From the NCBI RefSeq assembly GCF_000281045.1, contig NW_008246097.1, forward strand, positions 505,594 through 569,593: 64,000 nt of DNA. Reading direction: 5' to 3'. Source of the DNA: Saprolegnia diclina VS20. Its lineage: Eukaryota; Oomycota; Saprolegniomycetes; Saprolegniales; Saprolegniaceae. The translations under genes were made by a program, and so were the position numbers. Positions 11,628 through 23,192 of this stretch are shown here, piece after piece. The stretch's first letter is position 1. Every line of letters starts with the position of its first letter. Under the pieces are notes generated by a model. It was not told the origin of the DNA. It did not search any database and saw only the letters and a program-made list of their open reading frames with translations.

Positions 11628-13010
11628 TTAGCTGGCAACGAGCGTCCATGGGGTCCACGGACGGTACAACGTCTCGGTTGCGTGGTCGATGAGCACGAGG
11701 TTGTCGACGGTGATGGCGCCAGCGTCGATAACCGTGACGTCCAGCGTCGCCTTGGTCGTGGCGCCTGGCGCAAGCATGCTAGCATATGCTGTGATACGTC
11801 TACTTCCAAAGACACGCTATACCCGATGCGTAGCGTAGCGTTCGGCGTTGTCCACGCGGGTGGCGCGCTGCATGCCTGCGACGCCAGCGCAAGGTACTTG
11901 ACGTCGCCATGCAACGGCGCCACGTCGAGGGCTGCATACGCCGGCGAAAGAACGAGGAGACTCAGCGCCATCTCGGCGGCGGATTGATTGGTGACGCACA
12001 GGACGACCGGGGACACCTCCCCCGCGCGCAGTGGGGCCGCATCCAAACGCGCAGAAACCTCGACGCCAAGCCATTGCTGGCGCAATGCCAGCGATGGCGT
12101 CTCTGGCAGCGAGGGGAGTTCAATGTCCGCCGACTGCGTCAGAGGCGCCATCTCGGCAAAGGTCGACCACGTATACGTGACGCGTGCGCCCGTGGCAGAA
12201 GGCCGCGACCCACGACTGGTCTCGAGCTGGAAGCTAAGATACAGGACGACGTGCCAGTGCTCGCCCGGGCGCAGGACGACGGGAAACGCGTGCGCATCGC
12301 TCTCGTCCACAAGATATCCGCTCGGCTCCACGTGCAGGCACACGTCGTGCAGCACGAGGTCGCAAGGCGCATTTGGCGGATGCTCAAAGCGCAAGACGAC
12401 GCAGTGCTTGGACCCGATTTGGTAGATCGAGTGCGAAAAACCGACGCTGCGTCCCAGGGCGATTTGCGCCGTCACCTGCCGCGACAAGTGCGACGACGGC
12501 AGCGTCTCGGGCCAAAACATGTACTGCGGCAGCGCGCCATGGAGGAGCGACTCGAGCTTCTTGACGCGCTGCGTCTCGATGCGGCGAAAGTGCCCGACGC
12601 TTTGCTGCAGCTGGACGCTCAGGCGCAGGCTCGCGCCCTCGGTCCAAGACGCGCGCAAGGCCACCGGCGCATGGAGCACGAGCGCCGCCGGGTCGGGCGA
12701 GGGCACAAAGTCGCACGATGTCTCAAAGAGCGTCGAAGCAGCGTCGACGATGCTCAAGGTCGACACGACGCTGGCCTTGTATGTGTGCCATTGGTCCAGC
12801 GACAGCAGCGGGCTATCGCTCGTCGGCGGCTCGACGCGCAGCACCAGCACGACGTGCTCGTCTAGGCAGGCGCGTGCGGTCATGCGCTCGCATACATGGG
12901 TATGTACCTGGGTAGACAAAGTCGGCGGGGCAAAGCGCATCGTCCGGCGATCGTCGCCGATGCAGCGCGATCGCGAGCGTGGCCGTCCCCCACTCTTCGA
13001 TCCAGGGCAT
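11628..13010 (-). CDS. TRAPPC14/MAP11-like beta-sandwich protein (tentative)
   Basis: Exons 13010-12908, 12861-11823 and 11778-11628; introns of 46 and 44 nt; 430 residues. The first join gives ADFVYPDEHVVLVLRVEPP, resembling the N-terminal strand of TRAPPC14/MAP11. The second join swaps a frameless tail for MLAPGATTKATLDVTVIDAG, which resembles the C-terminal beta-sandwich (LAPG...) of TRAPPC13/Trs65/TRAPPC14. TRAPP-II accessory subunits act in Golgi and recycling traffic. The body is all-beta by appearance, with no membrane segment or catalytic motif. Assignment rests on distant resemblance only. The start at 13010 (MPWIEEWGTA) was chosen because the first intron then keeps phase. Confidence 0.5.
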
Positions 13011-13176
13011 GGAGGTGTGTGTACAAGTATGGACGCTAAATACACCCAACCTTCAAGCATTACAATCGATCGCGTTGCATTGTTTGTGCAGTAAAGTTGA
13101 GTCTTTTTATAGCACTGCCGCCCAATCCACGAGACCGTGCCATGGCGGTGCGTCGAGCAGCCTCGTCCTGCGTCAA

Positions 13177-14373
13177 TTACATCGAGGGGAAGGCGGAGGC
13201 TTGGGCTTGATCAGCGGCCGCGGCTTCTTGCACCAAGCTCTGCCGCTCGCGCTGGATGTAGTGCAGTAGCTCCATCTCTTCTTCGCGGTCGAGTTCGCTC
13301 GCCGTGAGCTCGTCGATGCTGCGCACGTGCTCGACGGGTACCTTGTACTTGATCTTGGGGAGGAGCCACAGCAGCGCTTTCGGGTCAGTGTAGGACGCGT
13401 ATGTCTCGGAGCCCTCGGCCTGCAGCTTGGACTCGGGGTCGATCAAGAACGACGTGTTGAGTGGCACGCCCGCGTCCGTGTATGCGACCGTATCCGTCGG
13501 GCGGTTGCCAAACCCTGCGACAAAGACGGGGTGGTCACTACGGCGACCGGCGCGCACCATGGCGTCCTTGATGCCGAGGAGGATGCCGGCCTTGAACACG
13601 TGTGGGTTCTTGTGAACGACCTCGGTAAAGAGCGCGCCCGTGAGCCCCATTGAGTTGGTGATGACAGGTCCCGGCGGCAGCCCTATCTCGTCTTGCCGCG
13701 CTTCCTTGAGGTGGACGCGGGACCCGCCCGCCCAGTTGAGCGGTCGCGCCGTCAGGTACAGAATCCGCGCGCCAATGCTGTGCAGCTTGGTCAAGAACGC
13801 ACACACGCCCGTGTGCATGTAGTCGTACTGGCCCAAGCGCAGCGTGCGGATGTGGCCCTCGACATCGCTGATCGTGATCGTGCCATCGAGGTCGGCGATG
13901 ATCGCAAAGTCGTCGGGTTGCCAGACGTACCTACATCCATAGGATCATCCTCCTACCGGTCCAAGCTTTGACGCGACGTACAGGTCGCACTCGATGACGC
14001 GCGTGTACGTGCGGGAGGCGCGGACATGCTCGAAGCGGACGCGGTTGGGAGACCCGTCGCGCTTGAGCTTGCACGCGGCCCAGTCGACGCCGACGGGCGG
14101 GAGGTACTCGTTCTCAATGTTGTTGAAGGTGCACCGGCCGTACTCGAGCAACTTCATCGAGACGTTGAGCCGCGTCTCGTTGACATAGACGTCAATGGTA
14201 TCGCCGACGCCGGCCCGGACGTTGGACTTCCACGTCGACCAGCCGAACATGACGTGCCATTCGGTCGAGATGAAGGCGTCGGCGTCGTCTAGCGTCTGGA
14301 TGAGGATCACGTCGAGCGCGTTGCCCGTCGGACGCATCTCCTTGTCCTCGATCGACGACGCTCGGTCCTCCAT
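13177..14373 (-). CDS. Compact lipin-type phosphatidate phosphatase
   Basis: Lipins dephosphorylate phosphatidate to diacylglycerol at the ER/nuclear envelope, using Mg2+. Exons 14373-13982 and 13930-13177, intron 51 nt (GTACGT...TAG), 381 residues. Residues ~25-75 resemble the N-Lip domain (STEWHVMFGWSTW, then VNETRLNVSMKLLEYG). The exon junction restores the LNS2 entry YVWQPDDFAI followed by the catalytic DLDGT (family DxDGT). Downstream are SDVEGHI, YLTARPLNWA, LPPGPVITNS, FKAGILLGIKD and AGFGNRPTDTVAY. The long linker between N-Lip and LNS2 that makes most lipins 600-900 residues is missing. Start at the ATG opening MEDRASSIED; a further ATG lies 21 nt upstream. Confidence 0.85.
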
Positions 14374-14915
14374 GCTGCGCAAGATACAGCCCAAAACCTA
14401 CTGACCAGTTGATTGCCGGCTTGCTCAATCCAACAAATTGGTTTTTGTATACGTCAATGACTGCTTGTCAGCAAAGATCCGACCACGGAACAGCCTCCGC
14501 CTCTACACTCGCCTGCAGCGTCGAGACAGCCTCGACCTTGGCCACCACGCAGTGCATGGCCATTGACGCTGCGCCAAGGTCGTGATGACAGTCAAGGTGG
14601 GGACGTCGGTGATAGGCGAACGAACGCTCGCCCTGACTCTGGAGCCCTTCCGCAGCCGGTGAATCGAGCTCGGCATTTGCATCAACACTGACGTCGCATC
14701 CGCGGCCTAGGCCTGGGCCTGGGTCTGGACCTGGATCAAGAGCTATGGCGCCTCGAGCCACATCGCGCGTGGCATCCCGATGCGCTCGCGCGACAGCGAC
14801 GATGGCAGCAGCTACCAGTGGCTTAAAAAGCAATTTGTTAGATAACAGTGTTACATAACGGGACCGACTCCTCGGGAGTGTTCCACGTCCTTTCTCGGCA
14901 AATCGCATCGTCGCC
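14374..14915. other. Divergent intergenic region
   Basis: 542 nt between the lipin start (minus) and a small plus-strand gene. It contains a short direct repeat of cctgggcctgggtctggacc type around 14708-14735. A 165-residue minus frame (14965-14468) crosses it but looks compositional (DPGPDPGPG) and overlaps the start of the next gene, so it was not called. Confidence 0.45.
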
Positions 14916-15203
14916 ATGGCAGAGCTTCTCGCGGGCTTGGAGTGGCAAGCGCTCTTCAAGGCCATGGCCAGGCACGTCTACGTCGAGCTCCGGAGCCAGC
15001 TGCGCACGAACGACGAGTGGGCCGGCCGGTGCGCCGCGTTCGTCGCCCTCGTGCTCGCCTACCGCTTCGTGCATAGCTTCCGCGCCGCCTTGCTGCTCGG
15101 TGGCGTCTCGGGCGTCGTTGCTGCCGGCTTGGTCTGCTATCGCCGTCGACGCAAGATGCTGCGCGCTCCGAGCCACTCTCGCTTGCACCCGGCCACCTCA
15201 TAG
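14916..15203 (+). CDS. Small single-pass membrane protein, unknown function
   Basis: 95 residues, intronless. An amphipathic N-terminal half is followed by two close hydrophobic stretches (AAFVALVLAYRFV and ALLLGGVSGVVAAGLVCY) and a strongly basic tail beginning RRRRK. This suggests a hairpin or single-pass membrane anchor with the tail in the cytosol. No family recognised. It converges on the minus-strand FHA-domain gene with about 50 nt between stops. Confidence 0.5.
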   Translation: MAELLAGLEWQALFKAMARHVYVELRSQLRTNDEWAGRCAAFVALVLAYRFVHSFRAALLLGGVSGVVAAGLVCYRRRRKMLRAPSHSRLHPATS

Positions 15204-15253
15204 AGCATCGTCTTCAACCTCGACGTATTGTAGTTTCGTATTATTCTGCGTTC

Positions 15254-18200
15254 CTAGTTGTAGCGAGCGCGCTTCACGGCCGCGTTCTCGCCGCTTTCGA
15301 GCGCACGCTTGCGCTTGGCGTCCAGCCAGGCAAGGACCTCGGCGCGCGGTAGCACTTGGCGCGACGCCGCCTCGGCCGGCGGGCCCGGCGGCAGACTCGA
15401 CGTGGCCGCATGGTTGCCCATGGGGAGGAGGAAGAAAAAGTAGAAGGCGCCAATCTGGATCAGGTTGCGGCTCCGAAGGCCGAGCGGCGCCGAGGCCAGC
15501 GTCAGGTCGCGCCCGTTGACCGAGATGCTCGTGAGGAAGCTGAGGCACTGGATCGTAAACTGCTGGCGCTCGACATCCCACTTGATGCGCGCGTGCTTGG
15601 CCGAGATCATGAGGTCGTCGCCGAGGTGGCAGTCGATCGACCCGCCAGCGAGGCCGCGCGCAAAGTTGATGCCGAGAGACTCGTACCGGTCGCGCCACTT
15701 GGACGAGAGGCGGCCGAGCGTGATGTCGGTCTGCAGCATGTAGTAGCACAAGCCGGGACCCTAGGACGCGTTCAGTTGTTAACGCCATCGTATGGGCGAG
15801 CGTACCACGAGCTTGGCATAGCCCGCCGGTTCAAAGTCCAGAGGTTTTGTGCGCGTGGCTTCGCTCGCGACGAGCGAGTACTGGAGCGACGGCGCGACGG
15901 CAGCAACGGCGAGCTCGCGTTGCCAGCGCGGAACACTGGCCGTCTTCTTGGCGTGGACCACTTGGTGGTGCAGCTGCTTGAGCGCCGGCGTCGCAAACCG
16001 TGCTTCGCAATTCATGCACGGGACCTTGAGGAAGCGGTCGAGCTGACGCTGGAGAAGGTACGCGACGCCGAGGCCGCTGCCAAGGTCGAGGAGCGTCTCG
16101 CGCGCCCACATCGGCGTCACCGCGACCGACGACTTGACAGGCGGCCACGCGTCGTCGCCAAGGTACAACAGCTCGCCGTCTTCGTCCATGCCTTGGTTGA
16201 GCACGACGACTTTGGGTGTCACACACTTGCGGCTCTTGCACGACTGCTTGCGCAGGCCGGGGCCGCCATACTTTTTCATATCCTGGCAGTGCCGGCACTT
16301 CATGCAGTCGGGCGAGAGGCAGCCGACGCAGACGCCGCAGCGCATGACACGGCTGCGGTTGTTGAGGCTCGCGAGCTTGCTACGGCGCTTGGACTTGAGC
16401 GACTTCGCCGCCGTTTTGCTCAGCGGTGCATCGTCCAAGTCCCCTTCCTCCATCGAATCGTCCATCGAGTCGTCCATGTCGTCGTCCAGCTTGCTCTGGT
16501 CGCTCTCTGAAGATCCCTGCGACTCGGAAAAGTGTCCGTCGTCGTCGGCCTTGAGAGCGAGCGCCGCGCCGTCCTCGTCTTCGTCGTCCAAATTGGCGGT
16601 CGCGGCTGACGCCGCCGTCGACGACGACCCCGTCATCACTTGCGGGTTGGTGCACTTGCGGTTCTTGCACGACTGTTTCCGCAGGCCAGGACCGCCGTAC
16701 TTTTTCATATCCTGGCAGTGGCCACACTCCATGCAGTCGCCCGCGAGGCAGCCCGGGCACTTGCCACAGCGCGTGACGCGCTTCTTGGCGCGGGATCCCG
16801 ACGACCTGTTGCGCTTCTTTGGGCCCGTGCTCTACCAAATCCTTGATGAGGTATTCTTAGCGACGAGGAACGTACCGGTGCCGACGGAGGTGTGGCTGGT
16901 GCGGCGGGCGGAAGCGGCTGCGACGGCTTGTTGGACGGCCCAATCGTCTCGTCGTGCTCTTGCCGCTCGTGGGCGTTGCGCAGCGCCATGGTGCCGCAGT
17001 CGACGCCGCACTTGCGGCACGTCCATGTGCCTGGCGGCGCGTGGTCTGACTTTGTGTGCTTGAGGAGCCCGCTGCTCGTCATGAACGTCTTGGCACAGTG
17101 CTTGCAGGAAATCTACACACCAGTGTCACACATCTTCGTCGCCATGCACCACGGAAGCGTACGAGTTTGGCGTCCGACGGCGCCGACGACTTGGTCGACG
17201 GTGGCGGCGCAGGGGTCGTGACCGGCACCGGCATATCAAAGGCCGACGCCGACGCCGACGGCAAGTGAGATCGCTTCAAGAGCCGCTTTTTTGCTTCGAT
17301 TGCGAACCGGTGCACCTTGCGCTGCTTCTTGAAACGAGCCAAGTGCCGGCGTTCCGTGCGAAGCAGCGGCGTCGAGAGCACGTACTCGGTTACTGGCGTC
17401 GCGTCCATCTTGATGAGCGCTGCTCGTTCAACGTCGCAGGCCGCAGTCGTGCAGCGCACCACGTTCGCCAGCGCTGGCGCGTCATCGCAGCCAACAGCAA
17501 CAACGACCTGTTGGAGCACACGCAGGAGTTGGTCAATGGCGCTGGCATCGAACCCGCTCGTGCCCCACGCCTACACCGTGGCGTGAGCACCACTTGCATC
17601 GACGCAACTCCGTACCAGTGTCTTTTGCTTCGAGTCAAACAGCTCTGGGAGCACAAAGTGTAATAGCAGGCGCGCATCGACGCTGACGTCCGGCACGGCA
17701 AGGAGCCAGCGCTGGCGGCAGCGAACATGGAGTAGCTCTGGCAGCAGTGTTCGTGGCCGGTCGTACACGACGAGCTGCCACTGAAGCTCATGCCAGTGGG
17801 CCATGTCCGCGGCCAGAACCCGGTACGTTGTCAGCACGACGTGGAATGGACCGGTCTTGGCCCGTATCCGGTCGTCGGCCCAGAAACTCCGGAGCGTCGC
17901 GCGGTCGTCGTCGCTGCCCCAGTACGGGAGCAGTCGCAGGTCGGTACCCTCTTTGGCCTCGATCGTCGACTCCCACAGCGCCAAAGTCTCGCAGCTCGTC
18001 ACAATCAAGTGCGGACCCCACTTGTTTTCGCGCTGGCCGAGCTGCGTCAGCAGTGCCAGAACCTACTGTCATATGAGCTCCGCAGCGTGCAGAGAAAAAT
18101 GCTGTGCACCTCGTGCACCGGAGGCGACGCCGACACGACCATGCCGTTGACACCCTGTGCGTACAGCGTCTTCATGCGTTGCACGCTCTTGGACGCGTTG

Positions 18201-19696
18201 TCGTCGTCGCTGAGCACTGGTGACGAAGCGTCATCGTCGAGCCATGCCCACTTGGAGGCATCCTGAAACGGGTTGGGCACCGAGACGACGGTCGTCGGCG
18301 ACGGCACGGTCGCGAGTTCGAAATGACGCGGCAGCATCGCCTGGATGCGGTCTTCGTCCGAGATGCGCTGGCGCCAGCGCTGCCACTCGGCGTCAAACTC
18401 GCCGACTTGGCAAGCATGTTCCTTGTAGAGAGTACTCGCCGTGATTTCGGCGACCCGAGCAATCTCCTCGAGCCCCAAGGCAGTCGATGAAAAGTGCTCG
18501 CTGGCCGTCTGCAGGCGAAGGTGACGACGACGCGTCACATATATATATAAGCCGTACCATGCCTTGTGGCGGACGCTGGCCAAGGAGCATTTGAGTGTAA
18601 AACGTGGCTTCGGCCAGGAGAAAATGCGTCATCTTGACGTTGTCCCCGAGGATATCTCGTTGTCGAGAGATCTAGGCAGCGTTACGATCGAAACAAAATG
18701 CCAAGGTACCATGACGGGCTTGTCTTTGGCCGCGCGCCGCTGGTCGGGCGAGCTCGAGAGAGCAGAGTCGTTGTCGTCGTGCGACGTCAGCGAGCCGTTC
18801 GCGCGCTTTGCACTGCGGCTTCGTAGCTTGCCTTGGGCTTCGAGGCATGATGCGGCAAGGTCTCGCAAGGTGCGTTGTCGGTGCAAACGCCGTTCGTGAA
18901 GCGCAGAGGCGGCAAGGCTGAGCGCTGAGGATTCGCCCACGACTGCAGAGGTCCAAAGGTCCTGTGCGGAGCCCTCCAACGTGCGTGTCTGCAGTTTCTG
19001 TAGTGTCCTAAGCAGTACGGATGAGCAAGACGGCTCGAGTGGAAGAGAATCGTGTACTCGTCGTGCTGCGCTTGGAGCACCGCCTGTACGTAGCGCATGA
19101 TGAGAGACCCGCTGCAGGAGAAGCGACGCGCGCACCTTGTAGGCGTCAATGTCGCAAAGGGCCTGGCGCTTCGTGACGGCAAAGATCGCTCGCTTCCGCC
19201 CTTCCAAAAGCGCGTCGCGCCACGTATCGATCGTGTCAAAGGGCGACGTCACGTGGCTCGGCGCCGCCGGTTTCGCATGCACAAACGACGTATCGTTCAT
19301 GCAGACATGGATCTTGCGTTCGCGCTCGAGCTTTTCTGTTGAGCTCATCGTAAAGGCTGCATTGTACGCCTTCTCGAGCGCATCGTACACGAGCTCGTCC
19401 GACTCGTCCGGGACCTCGTCGTACACGTTGCCGACAAGCGCGCCCTTGTTGGGCATCGTCGTGCGGAGCTCCGTGCCAACGTAGCATGCTTCCAGCTCGA
19501 GCTTGCCACGGCTTCGTTGGTCGAGCGTGTGCTTCCGGTACAGTCCATGCTGCAGTAGCCCGTTCGTTGGCAGCGTATTGTCGTCGCGCGTCGCCGCCGG
19601 AATCGCCACATGGGCTCGGCTGGATGGCGCCGCCAGCTGGTGCATGAGGAGCGGGAGGTGGTCCACGCATAGGAGCCTGCGCACGTCGTCCTTCAT
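15254..19696 (-). CDS. INO80-like pseudo-ATPase with C2H2, two CXXC zinc fingers and an FHA domain
   Basis: Eight exons, all introns phase 0: 19696-18710, 18671-18558, 18508-18110, 18062-17616, 17570-17163, 17112-16876, 16831-15806, 15760-15254; 1,374 residues. Residues ~330-650 align by eye with INO80: KMTHFLLAEATFYTQML (DBINO end), YAQGVNGM, KWGPHLIVTSCETL, LRLLPYWGS, GPFHVVLTTYRVL and LLHFVLPELFDS. Catalytic motifs are gone: the P-loop GLGKT position reads SASPPVHE, the DEAQ box reads DRPR and TGTPIQN reads AVPDVSV. No second RecA lobe follows. Next come C2H2 fingers (CKHC..., CRKC...), two CXXC fingers near 885-927 and 1030-1075 (CGKCPGC / CGVCVGC, each with KKYGGPGLRKQSCK), another C2H2 and an FHA fold (ITLGR...SAKHARI). 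Likely a chromatin or CpG-binding scaffold. It could instead be two adjacent genes. Confidence 0.65.
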
Positions 19697-20084
19697 GCCA
19701 CCGTCGGCCAGAGTCGTCCGGAAAATCCCAAGTGGCCAGCCGCGCCGCCACACAAACGGCCGAAGAATCTATCGCCGCCCGAGGATTGGTTGGCGCCTCC
19801 AATCGAATGTGAGAGGTCATGGTCCCTGAGGTATAATTTATTATCACAGGTTTTTGCAACCGTTGCCGTTTGGATCGGATAGACGCACGCAACTCTACAC
19901 CCCAGCAGCGCGCAAGCTGCGCGCCGCCATGAGATTGGTATTGCACGCCCTCGGCTCAAGCTTGAACACTAGAGTTGTGTAGTATGGCGGTCCGGCGCGG
20001 CTCCAACCATTGGTGCATTTGCGACGTTATACTCCCGCTTTCACGTGGTAGTTGGGTGTCTTTATCCCACGTCGTCGAAGGACC
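19697..20084. other. Divergent promoter region
   Basis: 388 nt between the INO80-like gene (minus) and the dynein-tail gene (plus). An alternative upstream ATG for the minus gene (around 19753, same frame) exists. Otherwise nothing is recognised. Confidence 0.45.
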
Positions 20085-21657
20085 ATGGACCATGCGCTGG
20101 CCGCGTGGGCCGCAGGACTCGGCGACGTTCGCGACGTCGTCCGAGCTTCCACAGGTGCGTACTAACTTGACGCTGCGCCTGTTAATGGTGTGCTTCTAGT
20201 CTCGACGGTCTGGCACCGGTCGCTGACGGCCCAAGCGCCGTTCCAAGCGCGCTTTCGCCGTGAGTTTGGTCCCGAGTACGCGCTCCTCTGCGCCGAGCAC
20301 GAGGCCATTGCGCTTGTTCAAGGTCGATCCGTTGATGACTGACCGTGATATCCTACATGGGATTAGACTGGCGAACTCTGTACATCCAGCGATCTCTGGG
20401 TTTTGCGACTGGGTTTCGCCTTGGCATGGACCTGCTGCCAGCGCCAACGGACCCGACGGACCTCGTACGTTCGCCAGGACGTGTCTGCATCTAATAACGA
20501 CCTGCGTAGGCACGGCGCAAGGCCGAAGCAAGTTTGCTTCGCTGGATTTACGTGACAGAGCAGGCCGAAGTCCTTCTCTCCCGACCGATAGTCGGCGACG
20601 TCGTCGAGCGCCTCCCGCTGCAAGAAGCCTTGCATTGGCAGCACTGTCTCTCGCACGCCAAGCCGCTTTACGACCAAGTAGGCCACCCTTGCGTCTGCGT
20701 GAGCTGTATGCAAGTAGCTGTTGCACCCGGCGATTCCGGCGGCCTGTGACGTCCTCGGCGACGCCGACTACGCGTTCAAGATGGACGAGCAGGCGGCTTG
20801 CGTCAAGAAGCTGTACAACCAAGCCGTGTGGAATGCCAAGTACTTCAAGGTCCTTCCTTTGAGCATGCTTGCCTTCAACGCTCTTTATCCAGGTGCTCGA
20901 GAAGCCGTTCCGGGATCTCCTGACGAGCGACGTCAAGCAGATCGGTACGATCGTCCCCGCGATCATCAAGACGCTCAAGATGATGTGGTCCTCGAGCAAG
21001 TACTACAAGGACAGCGCCAAGATGGTACGTCCGATCTGCTTCTACAGTCGGCAAAGGCGGCGCAGGGCTGTCTCTTGGGCCGCATTGCGCTCGCTCTCTG
21101 CGCCCGCGTAAGCGCGACGGTCGAGATCGACCACCTTCTCTGTGGCAACGACTTTGACGCGACCATCTCGCTTGTCGAGAGCGCGGGCATGATGCTCGAG
21201 CGGTACGCATCCTCGTCGTCGCTCCTCGTACCTCAAAAGATCCCACCCAGCTGGCACGACGTGTACACGGAGAACGACCACGGGTTCTGGGGCCCCTTTG
21301 ACAGGACAGAGCTCTTTGGCCGCGTCGACGACGTCGCGCAGTGGTGCTCGGAGGTGCGGAGCGTGCTCATGATCCTCCGCCAGATCAAGCTCGAGATGGC
21401 ACGTGTCGCCTCAACCTCACGAGCTGATCTTATTGCTATATGGACACTAGATTGAGCGCGTCCAGGAGCGTGGGCAGCCCAACGAGGTCGAGACGTTTGA
21501 GGCGATGCTCGCCGCCATGGACGCAGGGCTCTTCACGCACTGGGCCACGGTCGTCTTGTTCGATTCGGGAAGCCGTGGCCCGTGGCTACACGGCGTCGCC
21601 TTCCTCCGCAGCACGTCCAACGCGCTCCTCTCGTTCGCCCACAAGCTCGGCGAGTAA
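20085..21657 (+). CDS. F-box-like protein carrying a dynein heavy-chain tail (DHC_N1) domain
   Basis: Eight exons: 20085-20154, 20200-20322, 20367-20464, 20510-20677, 20718-20849, 20893-21024, 21066-21398, 21451-21657; introns 40-52 nt; 420 residues. The N-terminus (VRASTVSTVWHRSL ... DWRTLYIQR) has the pattern of an F-box and its trailing helix. Residues ~100-350 resemble the dynein heavy-chain N-terminal tail: RWIYVTEQAEVLLSRP, NAKYFKVLEKPFRDLL, VPAIIKTLKMMWSSSKYY, WGPFDRTELFGRVDDVAQWC. No motor (AAA+) region follows; the protein stops after a short C-terminal segment. Intron 7 is probably GC-AG (GCACGT donor), or a GTCGCC donor 6 nt later. May dock on dynein intermediate chains, or link dynein-type partners to SCF ubiquitination (inference). 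Confidence 0.65.
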
Positions 21658-21764
21658 TTGCGTTATACTAACACCAAGGATGCAAGCAGTCGCATTCCAA
21701 GACCTTATTTAGCGTCGGAAAATGATACACGGTCGGCGCTTCGCCACGTCGTACGGACATAAGC

Positions 21765-22982
21765 TTACAAGAAATAGTCGGGCGCGGGCTTCTTCGAGGG
21801 GACGCCGCGGGCGTCTTGGGGCGCGGCTTCGAAAATCTACAGAGCAACGCACATGAGGCGGTCGAACGCAAATGAGCAAGGGGCGACCTTGAACTTTTGC
21901 TCGAGGTTCTCGTCGAGCTCGAGGATCGCCGCGACGTTGCCGCATCGGTAGCAGTAGTTGGGCGCCGACCAGACGGTCACGAGCGCGTTGTTGAACATCG
22001 ACTTGTGGCCTTCCATGACGAGCTGATGTGCCCGACAAATGAGCTGGATGTCGTTGGTTTGGTTGAACTTGTCGACCACGTCGCCGCCAAAGAGGTAGCC
22101 AGCGCCACGCGGGCTCAAGCCCCAGCCGTCAATGTCTATTGTACATGCGAGGTGATGCGACGTGCAAGGAGGATTCGACGCAAGTACCTTCCGGGTCCGA
22201 CCACATGAGGTCGCACATGGCGCCGTCGTGCGGCACTTCTTGCTTCCGGTCAATAATACGGATCTAGGAGACGTTGAGGGCATGGGCTTGGTGTCGAGAC
22301 GTGCATCGTACCTGGTCGAGCGTGTTGATTGACGGCGAGAGACCGCCGTGGACGCAGAAGATCTTGTCTTCGATGATGGCCGACAAACTGAGGTAGTCGA
22401 AGATCTCCGTGCAGTATCGCCACACGTTCACGGAGCCGTATTTGCGCAGGCACTCGTCGTAGAAGCCGTACACTTGCGTGATCTGACGGCTTTCGTGGTT
22501 GCCGCGGATGAGCGTAATACGGTCCGGGTACCGCACCTACAGTCCATGAGCGATCGCCCACGTTGCTCGTATAGGCGTACCTTCAAGGCGAGCAAGAGGA
22601 GGAAGGTTTCGACACTGTAGAAGCCTCGGTCGACAAAGTCGCCCATGAAGAGGTAGTTGGTTTCGGGGCACTCGCCGCCGACGTTGAACAGCTCCTTCAA
22701 GTCGTAGAATTGGCCGTGGATATCACCGCAGATCTAATGCAGATCTGATTCTTAGCCGTTGCGAGAGGCCATGCTGCGCACCGTCACGGGCGCATCGATG
22801 CGCTGGACGTTGCTCTCGTCCACGAGAATCTCGCGGGCCTTCTGGCACAGCGCCTTGACCTCCGACTCCTTGAGGTACTCGCAGCGCTTCAACTGCTCGA
22901 TCTGTCTGTCCAGGTCGCTCATGGTGCTGGCGCCAGAGGTACCGCCCGTGCTGCTTGGGCTCGTCACGGCGTCGCTGCTCAT
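21765..22982 (-). CDS. PPP4C: Protein phosphatase 4 catalytic subunit
   Basis: PP2A-like Ser/Thr phosphatase, acting with PP4R2/R3 in DNA repair, centrosome and splicing control. Exons 22982-22782, 22733-22581, 22536-22312, 22263-22188, 22135-21888, 21836-21765; introns 44-52 nt. From the ATG at 22922 ([10 protein letters not shown]) it is 304 residues, matching the usual length; the ATG at 22982 adds a Ser/Thr-rich leader of 20. Metal ligands and catalytic motifs are intact: GDIHGQ, GDFVDRG, RGNHE, HGGLSP, and the C-terminal PAPDYFL methylation tail. PP4-specific features are [26 protein letters not shown] and RGAGYLFG. Close to full identity with animal PP4 in the core. Confidence 0.96.
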
Positions 22983-23192
22983 GCTGGCTGTCGTCGGCCT
23001 CAAAGGCGAAATAAAGAAGGCAAGGCAAAGACTGGGTCCCAAGAAACCTCTGGCATCCGATTCACAAATCTCGTTCGAGCCCTTTCATTTGGCGTTTCTA
23101 TGCGAGTACCCTCCACAAACAAATATCGATACGTAAGCCAGCGGCCGAAACGGACATCCTAATTAGGCGCAGTCGTTTGAAATTCGGGTCGG

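Noticed and set aside
14468..14965. 165-codon minus frame rich in Asp-Gly-Pro
   Set aside because: Composition follows a short DNA repeat, it overlaps the start of a plus-strand gene, and no motif is seen.
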